This document shows positions 50,080-59,797 of a stretch of 64,000 bases of DNA, one piece after another. The DNA comes from Arcticibacter tournemirensis (GTDB lineage Bacteria; Bacteroidota; Bacteroidia; Sphingobacteriales; Sphingobacteriaceae). The notes beneath the pieces are model-generated. The model did not search any database, was not told the DNA's origin, and saw only the letters and a list, made by a program, of their open reading frames with translations. Where the stretch lies: contig NZ_VFPL01000001.1 of assembly GCF_006716645.1 (NCBI RefSeq), positions 2,356,001 to 2,420,000 of the forward strand, read 5' to 3'. The position numbers and the translations under genes are program-made. Positions within the stretch are counted from its first letter, which is position 1. Each line of letters starts with the position of its first letter.

Positions 50080-50892
50080 ATGAGAAAAATCTATCTTTTC
50101 TTGCTCTGCCTGCTCTTTACTTCATTTGCGGAAGCACAGCAGCGCATAGTTTCCTTAAGTGGCACCATCAGTGAAATGTTGTGTGCACTTGGCCTTGAGA
50201 GCCAGATTGCCGGTGTTGATGTTACGAGCACCTATCCGTTATCATTAAAACAAAAACCAAAGGTTGGACACAACCGGAATATTTCGGCTGAAGGAATTCT
50301 GGCTCTGCGTCCGACTCTGGTTCTTGGGCTTACGGAGAATACGAACCCGCAATTATTACAGCAGTTGAAGTCGGCCGGAGTGAAAACAGTGCTGTTTAAA
50401 CAGGAGCTGTCGCCCGATGGGGTAAAGGCGTTGCTTCGCGGGGTAGCTTCGGCTGTAGGGTCGCAGGCTAAAGCAGAGGCGATACAAAATCAGTTTGACC
50501 AGCAGATGAAGGGTTTAAAGATAAATCCGGTAAACAAGAAGGTGCTGTTTATCTATGCCCGTGGCACAGGAACGATGATGGTGAGCGGGACGGGCACCCC
50601 GGTTGAAAAAATGATCATGCTTGCCGGAGCCAGAAATGCCGTTGCCGGTTTCGAGGATTACAAGCCGCTGACCGCAGAGGCCCTGGTTGCCGCCGATCCT
50701 GATGCGATTCTATTATTTGATAGCGGGCTGAAGAGCCTTAACGGCCCGGAAGGCTTACTTAAAGTGCCGGGTGTGGCCCAGACTACCGCCGGGAGGAATC
50801 GTAAGATTGTGAGTATGGACGGTGAACTTCTGAGTGGATTTAGTTTAAGGCTTCCGGCAGCAATAAAAGACCTTCATAATAAAATTCTCTGA
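50080..50892 (+). CDS. hmuT: Haem ABC-transporter substrate-binding protein
   Basis: A 270-residue periplasmic binding protein with a signal peptide (ending near FAEAQQR). It begins IVSLSGTISEMLCALGLESQ with GVDVTSTYP and KVGHNRNISAEGILALRPTL, the TroA-like fold of HmuT/ChuT haem-binding proteins. It carries haem from the outer-membrane receptor to the permease. First gene of a haem-uptake operon with receptor, HmuY-like haemophore, permease and ATPase, and 2 bp ahead of the receptor gene. Confidence 0.92.
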   Translation: MRKIYLFLLCLLFTSFAEAQQRIVSLSGTISEMLCALGLESQIAGVDVTSTYPLSLKQKPKVGHNRNISAEGILALRPTLVLGLTENTNPQLLQQLKSAGVKTVLFKQELSPDGVKALLRGVASAVGSQAKAEAIQNQFDQQMKGLKINPVNKKVLFIYARGTGTMMVSGTGTPVEKMIMLAGARNAVAGFEDYKPLTAEALVAADPDAILLFDSGLKSLNGPEGLLKVPGVAQTTAGRNRKIVSMDGELLSGFSLRLPAAIKDLHNKIL

Positions 50893-50894
50893 GA

Positions 50895-52988
50895 ATGAAA
50901 GGGAAAGTGCTGTTCATCCTGCTGCTGTCAGCGTCCTGCCTGTATGGCCAGGAAAGGAGTAACATGCGGACTGCCGATTCGCTGAAAAGGTTTAACGCTT
51001 TAAATCAACTGGATGAGGTGATTGTGACCGGGCAGTTTGAAGCACAGTCGGCACGAAACTCCGTTTATAGTATCAGAACTATCGGCAGCGAGCAAATCAG
51101 GCTCCGTGGTGCTACGAGTTTGATGCAAATTCTTAATACTGAACCGGGGGTCAGATTCAGTAACGACCTGGCTCTGGGTACCAGTGATATTTCATTGATG
51201 GGTATCTCCGGAAAAGGTGTGAAGATTTTGCTCGACGGGGTGCCGATGCTCGACAGGGGCGAAATACGGGAGAGCCTCGGGCAGATTGATGTCCACACGA
51301 TTGACAGAATTGAGATTGTAGAGGGCCCGATGTCGGTTAGTTACGGTACCGACGCGCTTGGAGGGGTGATCAATATTATTACAAAGAAAAGCCCGGCGTC
51401 TGAGGTGTTTTCGCTGAGTGCTAAAGTGCAGGAAGAGTCGGCGGGTGATGAATACTCCGGATTTGGCAACAAGGGTTCGCATAATCAACATGTCAGCGCT
51501 GCCTATAACCGCAACAGATGGTCGTTTACCGGCACGTTTTCGCAGAACGACTTCGGGGGATGGAAAGGCCAGGCTGCAGATCGTGAGCTTGAATGGAATC
51601 CTAAAAAGCAGCTGCTGGGAGGCGGAAGCGTGGGCTACAGGCATGACGGGCTTAATATCTGGTACAGGCTGAATGCCACAGACGAAACTATCAGTTTACT
51701 GGGCAGGGCGAATCCCAATAACAACCTGGCCACTGATAAAGATTATATCAGCCGGCGTTTCTTTCATCAGGCGCAGCTCGACTGGAAGCTGGGTTCCGCT
51801 CTAAGTTTCAACGGAGCTGCGTCGTACACCGATTACAGCCGGCGCACGAAAACAACCAGCCTGAATGTCTTAAATGGCGACAGGCGGCTTTCTTTAGAAC
51901 CTGATGCACAGGCAAAATCTTTATTCGACCATACTTTTTTCCGGGTAACGATGCAGTACAGACTGTCTGATAAGGTTTCGCTCCAGCCGGGAGCAGAGGT
52001 AAACCTTAATGGCAGCAGCGGCGACCGCATACAGGGATCTCCCGAAATAAACGATTACGCCTTGTTTGTGTCATCCGAGCTGAAATTATGGAAGGGGATT
52101 AATATCCGCCCTGGTATACGGATGCTGAGAAATTCGGTATACGATGCACCTCCTGTAATCCCCTCTCTGAATACGCATATTATGCTTGGTAAAAAGCTGG
52201 ATATGCGCTTGTCGTATGCGAGAGGCTTCAGAGCACCGTCGCTGAGAGAGCTGTATTTTGAGTTTTTTGATGCCAGTCATTCTATTACCGGAAATGCAGA
52301 CCTGAAGGCTGAATATTCGCATAGTTATAACGGCTCGCTTACCTGGCACAATGAATCGAAGGGCAATACAGCCTTAGGCGTGACTTTAAGCAGTTTTTAC
52401 AACGTGTTCAGCAATCTGATTGAAATCGGAATTAATGCCGATAAACCCGATGCGAGCAGCTATATTAACATCGGCCGTTCAAAAACCACCGGCGGGTCGG
52501 TTCAGGGAAATGCGAGATGGAGAAGCCTGCGTGGCATGCTCGGCTTTTCGTACATAGGAAGGTATAACCGCATCTCAGAGGATGAGGAATTCGGTGGCCC
52601 GCTTCCGCAGTTTACCTGGTCGCCTGAAGTAAACAGCAATATCATTTATACTCTTCCCAATGCAGGCGCCAGCATCAATCTCTCTTATAAGTTTAACGGG
52701 CGGCTGCCTGCATATTACATTTCGGAGCAGGATGGAGAACGTACGCTCGTCGGGGGCAGAACATCGTCTTACAATCTCGCTGACCTGAGCATTCATAAAG
52801 AGATCAGGAAAATGACGACACTCTCTTTCGGCGTAAAAAATTTACTCAATGTTACGCGCGTGTCGAATACAGCGATAGACAGCGGATCGGCTCACAATTC
52901 GACAGGCCCTTCGCCGGTATCGTATGGAAGGTCCTTCTTTCTTGGTCTCACTTTTCAATGGTCTAAAGATCTATCCAATAACAAGTAA
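50895..52988 (+). CDS. hmuR: TonB-dependent haem receptor
   Basis: A 697-residue outer-membrane receptor of the short (non-SusC) type. After the signal peptide, LDEVIVTGQFEAQSARNSVY carries the TonB-box-like stretch. The plug has EQIRLRGATSLMQILNTEPG, LMGISGKGVKILLDGVPML and EGPMSVSYGTDALGGVINII. The barrel includes ARGFRAPSLRELYFEF, a conserved FRAP-like motif of haem receptors, and the end is a C-terminal TonB-type barrel strand. It sits between hmuT and the HmuY-like gene, so haem is the likely ligand. The histidine pair used by haem receptors cannot be assigned by eye. Confidence 0.9.
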   Translation: MKGKVLFILLLSASCLYGQERSNMRTADSLKRFNALNQLDEVIVTGQFEAQSARNSVYSIRTIGSEQIRLRGATSLMQILNTEPGVRFSNDLALGTSDISLMGISGKGVKILLDGVPMLDRGEIRESLGQIDVHTIDRIEIVEGPMSVSYGTDALGGVINIITKKSPASEVFSLSAKVQEESAGDEYSGFGNKGSHNQHVSAAYNRNRWSFTGTFSQNDFGGWKGQAADRELEWNPKKQLLGGGSVGYRHDGLNIWYRLNATDETISLLGRANPNNNLATDKDYISRRFFHQAQLDWKLGSALSFNGAASYTDYSRRTKTTSLNVLNGDRRLSLEPDAQAKSLFDHTFFRVTMQYRLSDKVSLQPGAEVNLNGSSGDRIQGSPEINDYALFVSSELKLWKGINIRPGIRMLRNSVYDAPPVIPSLNTHIMLGKKLDMRLSYARGFRAPSLRELYFEFFDASHSITGNADLKAEYSHSYNGSLTWHNESKGNTALGVTLSSFYNVFSNLIEIGINADKPDASSYINIGRSKTTGGSVQGNARWRSLRGMLGFSYIGRYNRISEDEEFGGPLPQFTWSPEVNSNIIYTLPNAGASINLSYKFNGRLPAYYISEQDGERTLVGGRTSSYNLADLSIHKEIRKMTTLSFGVKNLLNVTRVSNTAIDSGSAHNSTGPSPVSYGRSFFLGLTFQWSKDLSNNK

Positions 52989-53000
52989 CAAACACATATC

Positions 53001-54374
53001 ATGAACAAATCGATTCTTATTCTTTTTCTTTTAATAGTTGTAGCTGTTTTTCCTTCCTGTGATAAAAATGATCCGCCCTTGCCGGATAATCTTATTGCTT
53101 TCAATACCGGCGATCTCGGATTTGATGAAGGCGCAAATGAACTCGAGGTGTCTGTAACAGCCTCAAGGGTTGTTGATGCTGCTACAAGCATCACAATTAA
53201 TCTTCAGACGGAGGACGTAGCCTATGGTACAGAGTTTACCACCGAGCCCGCTGCTGTAAACAATGCACTTACATTGACTATACCGGCTGGTTCGGCCTCT
53301 GCCACGTTTAAAATAAAAAAGACTGCGGGCTTGTTCCTGAATGGCGGTGAGGCAATTCATTTTACAATCACCCAGGTAGGGCAGCCTTCTCTGGCAGGTG
53401 AGCTAAAGGAGCTGAAGGTGTCATTTTCTGCCATCACTTCAGCGGGTTCAAACCTTCAGCTGGAAGGGGGAGAAGGTGGTTCGGCTGCTGAAAACAGCGT
53501 GTTTGTCGACTTAAGTGCCAACAGGCAGACTGCTGTGGGCAGAGACGAGTGGGACCTTGGTTTTTACTCCGGCGCTGATTTTCGTGTGATTATCAATAAT
53601 GCCACCGGTGCGTCAGCGATAAAAGTGGACAAAACCGACCTGACGCAGGTAAGCAGCGCAGATATTAATCCTGATGATCTTAAGCTGGGCCAGGGACTGG
53701 GTTCGTTTTCCCTCATTGATGACGTTAACGGCGACATAACAAAAACGGTTATTGCCGCGGTTTCGGCAACAGAGTCGGAGAACAAGGTCTATGTGATTAA
53801 CCGCAAAGGAGGCGACAGAAGTGTTGCTCCTGTGGCCGACCTTTATAAAGTTAAGATTAGCAGGAAAGACAACGGATACGTTCTTCAATATGCCAGGTTA
53901 AACGAAACTACGGTGAAGTCGCTGGAGATCACTAAAGATGCTGAATACAACTTCAGATATGCTTCTTTTGATAACGGCCTTGTTGCAGTCGAGCCAAAGA
54001 AAGACAGCTGGGATTTCGAATGGGGCTGGAGTATGTATTTCACAGGAACAATACCTTACGGATTTTCTGATCTTGTATTCATTAACCACCATGCCGGAGT
54101 TCAGGCAGCCGAGGTGTTAACGTCGGCGGTAAGCTACGAGGCTTTTAACGAAAGTAACCTCAGCGGCATCAATTTTTCGGGCAGCCGCGATGTGATCGGG
54201 TCAAAATGGCGTGCCACCACCGGGACACCCGGCGTGAAAACGGATCGTTTTTATCTGATTAAAGATGCTGCCGGAAATATCTATAAGTTAAAGTTCATCA
54301 GTTTCATTGCCGAAGACGGCGGAGTACGCGGAAGACCAAAATTAGAATATGTACTTGTTAAGAAAGGTGCTTAA
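53001..54374 (+). CDS. HmuY-like haem-binding lipoprotein with an extra N-terminal domain
   Basis: A 457-residue lipoprotein (lipobox VAVFPSC, then DKNDPPLP). Residues about 30-150 form a Calx-beta/BNR-like beta domain (ANELEVSVTASR, AGSASATFKIKK). Residues about 160-455 are the HmuY-like domain, with VFVDLSANRQTAVGRDEWDL and DSWDFEWGWSMYF. HmuY of Porphyromonas is about 210 residues, so this is roughly twice as long. HmuY proteins take haem from host or environmental haemoproteins and pass it to the receptor. The operon location between receptor and permease supports this role; the N-terminal addition may extend it from the surface. Confidence 0.87.
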   Translation: MNKSILILFLLIVVAVFPSCDKNDPPLPDNLIAFNTGDLGFDEGANELEVSVTASRVVDAATSITINLQTEDVAYGTEFTTEPAAVNNALTLTIPAGSASATFKIKKTAGLFLNGGEAIHFTITQVGQPSLAGELKELKVSFSAITSAGSNLQLEGGEGGSAAENSVFVDLSANRQTAVGRDEWDLGFYSGADFRVIINNATGASAIKVDKTDLTQVSSADINPDDLKLGQGLGSFSLIDDVNGDITKTVIAAVSATESENKVYVINRKGGDRSVAPVADLYKVKISRKDNGYVLQYARLNETTVKSLEITKDAEYNFRYASFDNGLVAVEPKKDSWDFEWGWSMYFTGTIPYGFSDLVFINHHAGVQAAEVLTSAVSYEAFNESNLSGINFSGSRDVIGSKWRATTGTPGVKTDRFYLIKDAAGNIYKLKFISFIAEDGGVRGRPKLEYVLVKKGA

Positions 54375-54405
54375 GAGCAGTAACTTGAGATATTATGCCG
54401 ATTCT

Positions 54406-55505
54406 ATGACGCTCCCCGGGGAGGGTGTCGCAGAGCGGGGTGCAGGTGCAAAGAAGAGCGGTGCGGTTACTGTTCGGCAATGGCTGCCTTCACTGTTATG
54501 GCTGCTGTTGCTTGCGGCAGTCATTCTTTCGGCATGCCTGGGAGCGGTAACGATCTCGTTTTCCGAATTCTATTCTATCGTTGCCCATAAAGCCGGCTTA
54601 AGCCAGGCAATTAACTATGAGCCGCAGCAGGAAGCCGTGTTATTTACGCTCCGTTTTCCCAGGGTGTTGCTCGGTGTGCTGGTTGGTGCAGGCCTTGCCG
54701 TGTCGGGTGCGGCGATGCAGGGGCTTTTTCGCAATCCCCTTGCTGAGCCGGGACTCATCGGGATCTCGTCGGGCGCCTCCCTGTTCGCCGTTGCGGTTAT
54801 TGTATTGGGGAATAAACTGTTTGCTTCATTTCTGGAACAATTAGGATACTATGCTCTTTCTATCGCTGCATTTACCGGGGCATCCCTTACGACGATGCTG
54901 GTCTACCGCATCTCTGTTTACAGGGGTAAAGCGGTGATCACCACGCTGTTGCTTGCCGGGATCGCAATTAACGCTCTCTCAGGCGCTTTTACAGGCTTAT
55001 TTACCTACGTTGCTACAAATGAAGAACTCAGGAATATCACGTTCTGGAGTCTCGGAAGCCTGGGCGGGGCAACCTGGGATAATATCAAGGTGTTGTTTCC
55101 TTTTATTATCGTTCCGCTGATAGGCCTGCCTTTCCTCTCGAAGTCTCTGAACGCTCTGGCATTAGGGGAATCGCAGGCCACCCATATGGGGGTGAATGTT
55201 GATCTGGTGAAACGGCTCGTCATTGTACTGGCAACTATGGCTGTTGGCGCATCGGTCGCAATGTGCGGTATTATTGGTTTTATCGGCCTTATCATCCCGC
55301 ATATTATCAGGATGATTGCAGGAGCAAATCATAAAACTGTGATTGTATGCTCTGCGTTGCTGGGGGCAGTGGTGCTCACCCTGGCTGATCTGCTTGCGCG
55401 CACGATCGTTGCTCCGGCAGAGTTACCCATTGGAATACTGACTGCCATCATCGGGGTGCCGGTATTTATTTACATCATTTTTAAAGAAAAAAGGGCCAGG
55501 CAGTT

Positions 55506-55509
<4 letters not shown>
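54406..55509 (+). CDS. hmuU: Haem ABC-transporter permease (FecCD family)
   Basis: A 367-residue FecCD-type permease with about ten membrane helices. FRFPRVLLGVLVGAGLAVSG (RxPR motif, here LRFPRVL) and AAMQGLFRNPLAEPGLIGIS are diagnostic, followed by GIIGFIGLIIPHIIRMIAG. The longer frame from 54349 overlaps the end of the HmuY-like gene by 26 bp; the ATG at 54406 is the more natural start. The stop overlaps the ATPase start by 4 bp, as expected for a permease-ATPase pair. Confidence 0.93.
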
Positions 55510-56399
<890 letters not shown>

Positions 56400-56445
56400 A
56401 ATCTGATTGCTGACAGGCGATCGCTGAAAGCCAAAAAATAGAATT

Positions 56446-57471
56446 ATGAAAAATGTATTAATTGAAAAATGGAACAGAATTAAAAAAGACAATCCAAAGA
56501 TCCGGATTCGTGAGGCTGCCAGACAACTCGATGTGAGTGAAGCGGAGCTTGTAGCAACCGGAACAGGAAGTGGAAATACACTGCTCAATAATGATTTTAA
56601 GTCATTGTTGAAAGAAGTGGAGAAGATAGGCCAGGTGATGGCTTTAACGCGTAACGATTATTGTGTGCACGAACGGAAAGGTGTGTATAATAAAGTGGCA
56701 TTTAACGGAGAGGTCGGCTTGGCTGTGAATCCGGATATCGACCTGCGGCTGTTTATGAGTCATTGGAAATTCGGATTTGCGGTAAATGAAAACGGACGGC
56801 TGAGCTTTCAGTTTTTTGATAAAAGTGGTGAGGCGGTTCACAAAATATATCTTACTGAAAGTAGCGACAAAGAGGTGTACGAAGCCTTAAAAGAAAAGTA
56901 TAAAGCCGCCAATCAGGATCTGCCGGTTGATGTGGAAGCCTGGGATGACCGGCAAGAGGAGAAGCATGATAGCGATATTGATAGTACTCATTTCGGGGAG
57001 GCCTGGAAGGCCTTGCAGGATACGCACCATTTTCACGGAATGTTAAAGTCGTTCGGAGTGAGCAGGCTCCAGGCAATGCGGCTTGCGCCGGCGGGTTTTA
57101 CCGAGCCGCTCGACACCGGGATATTGAAGCGGGTGCTCGAATCTGTGGCCGCTCAGGGTGTAGAGATAATGGTGTTTACCGGCAGCCGGGGATGCATTCA
57201 GATTCATACCGGATTAGTAAAGAACCTGGTTCAAACCGGACCATGGTTCAATGTTCTGGATCCGCAGTTTAATATGCATTTACGCGAGGATGGTATAGCA
57301 GCTGTGTGGCTGGTGAAGAAACCTACAAAAGACGGGATTGTTACCAGCATTGAGATATTTGACAATGATGGCGGCATCATCGTTCAGTTTTTTGGTAAAC
57401 GTAAGCCCGGAATTCCGGAAAGTGAAGCCTGGCGGTCGGCGATTAATCAGAATTTAGCAATCCCTCAATAA
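56446..57471 (+). CDS. hmuS: Haem-degrading factor HmuS
   Basis: A 341-residue two-repeat HmuS/ChuS protein. Each half holds the ChuX/HutX-like fold: KIRIREAARQLDVSEAELVA (N-terminal) and EIMVFTGSRGCIQIHTGLVK (C-terminal half). Markers are MALTRNDYCVHERKGVYNKV, WKFGFAVNENGRLSFQFFD and the second repeat ending in the region around VWLVKKPTKDG. It binds cytoplasmic haem and releases iron, or hands haem on. It follows the transporter genes beyond the heptamer array and precedes a small CxxC protein gene by 6 bp. Confidence 0.92.
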   Translation: MKNVLIEKWNRIKKDNPKIRIREAARQLDVSEAELVATGTGSGNTLLNNDFKSLLKEVEKIGQVMALTRNDYCVHERKGVYNKVAFNGEVGLAVNPDIDLRLFMSHWKFGFAVNENGRLSFQFFDKSGEAVHKIYLTESSDKEVYEALKEKYKAANQDLPVDVEAWDDRQEEKHDSDIDSTHFGEAWKALQDTHHFHGMLKSFGVSRLQAMRLAPAGFTEPLDTGILKRVLESVAAQGVEIMVFTGSRGCIQIHTGLVKNLVQTGPWFNVLDPQFNMHLREDGIAAVWLVKKPTKDGIVTSIEIFDNDGGIIVQFFGKRKPGIPESEAWRSAINQNLAIPQ

Positions 57472-57477
57472 TTAAAT

Positions 57478-57795
57478 ATGTGTGAGACAAGGTTATTGTA
57501 CTCGGGGGACTCTGTTACCGTGAGCCAGTGTGTACATTGCAGGGTGCTTTTTATCTGGCACGGGAATATTCTCTTAAGCTTTACCTCCGAAAAGTTTAGC
57601 TCGTTCAGGCGTGCTATAAATAGTTTCGGGTATGAAGCCCAGTACCAGTATTTCGCCGACGGGGAGGAAAGGCTCGTAGTAAGCACTCCAAATCCGGAGA
57701 TCAGTTTTGCTTTTACTGCGGAAGAGTGGGCCTCATTCAAAAATGCTTTGAATGAGGCGGCGTATATGCAGGAAATATATGCCTTAATGGTATAG
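57478..57795 (+). CDS. Small CxxC protein of the haem operon (DUF6686-like)
   Basis: A 105-residue protein. The N-terminal MCETRLLYSGDSVTVSQCVH contains Cys2, and C18/C21 in CVHC, which could bind zinc, iron or haem. The rest, with FTSEKFSSFRRAINSFGY and FTAEEWASFKNALNEA, forms a small alpha/beta domain with two similar halves. I believe this is the DUF6686 type often seen beside haem genes in Bacteroidota. It lies 6 bp behind hmuS and is the last gene before a bidirectional hairpin terminator. Function is unknown; a role in haem or iron handling is inferred from position. Confidence 0.72.
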   Translation: MCETRLLYSGDSVTVSQCVHCRVLFIWHGNILLSFTSEKFSSFRRAINSFGYEAQYQYFADGEERLVVSTPNPEISFAFTAEEWASFKNALNEAAYMQEIYALMV

Positions 57796-57977
57796 TATGA
57801 TTCGGGATGCAGGTGATTTTGTATGGGATTTGTCAAATTAGCCAGAACGAAGGCTGAAAGTCGCGGTACGCTTAGGATGCGAAGACTATAGAGTAGAACT
57901 TAACGTTAATAAAGCGTGCTAAATTAATTTAGTACAGACTTGTCTTTAACAAGAAGAAGTTAAGATAAAAGTCCTCT

Positions 57978-58010
57978 GTTCCGGCTTGCTGATATATGGC
58001 AAGCCGGAAC
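57978..58010. terminator. Bidirectional hairpin terminator
   Basis: GTTCCGGCTTGC (57978-57989) and GCAAGCCGGAAC (57999-58010), perfect 12-bp stem with a 9-nt loop, between the convergent ends of the haem operon and the yjbQ gene. Confidence 0.72.
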
Positions 58011-58022
58011 TCAGGCGCCAGC

Positions 58023-58445
58023 TTATTCTCCCCAGGCTGTGATAATGATGTTTCTCGGCCCCCCGTAATTGCGGTGCTCACATAAATATATTCCCTGCCA
58101 GGTGCCTAGTGCCAGGCGCCCGTTTCGAACGGGAATAGTCACCGAGCTGCCCAGTAAGGCTGCCTTAAGATGGGCGGGCATATCGTCTGAGCCTTCGTAG
58201 TCGTGCAGGTAGTCGGGGTCGTTCTCGGGCACCGCCTTATTGAAATACATTTCGAAGTCGGCCCGTACGGTAGGGTCGGCGTTTTCATTTATGCTGAGCG
58301 AAGCCGAGGTGTGCTGTATAAATACCTGGCATATTCCTGCGTTCAAACCGCGGATCTCCGGGAATGCCTGAGTTATCTCTGATGTGATCAGGTGAAATCC
58401 TCTTTTCCGCTCTTTCAGTTGTATCGACTTCTGATAGATGTTCAT
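58023..58445 (-). CDS. yjbQ: YjbQ-family protein (secondary thiamine-phosphate synthase type)
   Basis: A 140-residue YjbQ/UPF0047 protein. Family marks are FIQHTSASLSINENADPTV (about 47-65), the histidine of YLHDYEGSDDMPAHLKAALLGS and VPVRN-like IPVRNGRLALGTWQGIYLCE near 101-120. YjbQ of E. coli has weak thiamine-phosphate synthase activity in vitro; the physiological role is not settled. A monocistronic gene, convergent with the haem operon and divergent from sbcD. Confidence 0.92.
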   Translation of the reverse strand: MNIYQKSIQLKERKRGFHLITSEITQAFPEIRGLNAGICQVFIQHTSASLSINENADPTVRADFEMYFNKAVPENDPDYLHDYEGSDDMPAHLKAALLGSSVTIPVRNGRLALGTWQGIYLCEHRNYGGPRNIIITAWGE

Positions 58446-58556
58446 TTTTTTTCAAAATACAAACATGCTTCTTTCTTAGGAAATACAGAAGGGCTTGTGC
58501 ATAATTGTTCGACGTCGCGGCGGCCGTCTGTTGCGGTAAATCCGCCGGATATTAAA

Positions 58557-58564
58557 TACCTTTG
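58557..58564 (+). promoter_or_regulatory. -7 box TACCTTTG directly before sbcD
   Basis: Exact TAnnTTTG match ending 3 nt before the sbcD ATG, so a transcript from it would start at or near the ATG (leaderless). A TTG at 58531-58533 is the best -33 element, slightly too far away. Confidence 0.45.
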
Positions 58565-58567
58565 GGA

Positions 58568-59797
58568 ATGAAAATTCTTCATACCGCTGACTGGCATCTC
58601 GGGAAAAAACTTGAGCAATGTGAGAGAACAGAAGAACATCAGCATTTTCTGAACTGGCTTATTGAGAAATTAAAGGCCGAATGTATTGATGTTCTCATTA
58701 TTGCAGGCGACATATTCGATACAGGTTCTCCTTCGAATACAGCCCTGGAGTTATATTACCGTTTTCTAAGGAACGTGAAGGATACCTGCTGTCGCGATGT
58801 CATTATCATCGGCGGCAATCATGATTCAATCAGTACCTTAAATGCACCGCGCGAGCTGCTGAAGTTTTTCAATGTATATATTGTAGGGGGCGTGCCCGAC
58901 GAGTTTACCGAGCAGATCATCCCTGTAAAAGATGTAAGCGGAAAACTACAGGTGGTGGTTTGCGCAGTGCCATTCCTCAGGGATAAGGATATACGTCTTT
59001 CTGTGCCGGGCGAGACAGGCGCCGAAAGGGAAGCACGCATCAAGCAGGGTATCTGCGATCATTACAACCGATTTAAAGAACATATTGCGCCTTATAAGGC
59101 TGAAGGCATTCCGGTTATTGCAACGGGCCATCTTTTTGCGGCAGGCGCCGGCACTTCCGACAGCGAGAAGGAGATCCACGTAGGCAACCTGGGCCAGGTT
59201 TGCGGAGACCAGTTCCCCGAAGAATTCGATTATATTGCTCTGGGGCATATTCACAGACCTCAGAAGGTTAATAAAATGGACCATATCCGCTATTCGGGGT
59301 CGCCTGTTCCGTTAAGCTTTTCGGAGTCGGATGATAAAAAGCAGGTGATCATCCTGGAGTTTGAAAATGGAGCAATGACGAGGCTCGAAGAGCATGAGAT
59401 ACCCTCTTGCCGCAAGCTGATAAGGGTGAGGGGGAGCCTGGATGCCGTGAAAAGCAAGCTGCTGCTATTGGAAGATGCCTGTCTTCAATATCCTTCATGG
59501 GTAGAGGTGCAGGTTGAAACGGAAGCCTATATTCCCGACCTGGAGGAGCAGCTGGAAAAGATAAAAGTCCGTATCCCTTTTGTTGAGCGCTTTTTTTGCA
59601 GGCAGGTGCGGAAAATTGCTTTACCCGACTTCGCCGAACAGGTGGACGAAGGAATGACCCTGATGGACCTGGACCCTAAAGCGGTTTTTACGAAAAAGTG
59701 TGAAATAGAGTTTGGCGACAATGACTATAGTGAGCTGATGGCAACTTTTGAAGAGGCCATGGAGCGGATGAGGCAGTTGGAGGAGGTGAAAGAATGA
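58568..59797 (+). CDS. sbcD: Exonuclease subunit SbcD
   Basis: A 409-residue Mre11-like nuclease from ATG 58568; a TTG two codons earlier lies inside the presumed -7 box. Metallophosphoesterase motifs are ADWHLGKK (D8, H10), IIAGDIFDTGSPSN, IIGGNHDSIST, ATGHLFAAG and IALGHIHRPQKV. The C-terminal capping domain follows. With SbcC it forms an ATP-dependent complex that opens hairpin DNA and trims ends. The stop overlaps the sbcC start by 4 bp. Confidence 0.95.
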   Translation: MKILHTADWHLGKKLEQCERTEEHQHFLNWLIEKLKAECIDVLIIAGDIFDTGSPSNTALELYYRFLRNVKDTCCRDVIIIGGNHDSISTLNAPRELLKFFNVYIVGGVPDEFTEQIIPVKDVSGKLQVVVCAVPFLRDKDIRLSVPGETGAEREARIKQGICDHYNRFKEHIAPYKAEGIPVIATGHLFAAGAGTSDSEKEIHVGNLGQVCGDQFPEEFDYIALGHIHRPQKVNKMDHIRYSGSPVPLSFSESDDKKQVIILEFENGAMTRLEEHEIPSCRKLIRVRGSLDAVKSKLLLLEDACLQYPSWVEVQVETEAYIPDLEEQLEKIKVRIPFVERFFCRQVRKIALPDFAEQVDEGMTLMDLDPKAVFTKKCEIEFGDNDYSELMATFEEAMERMRQLEEVKE

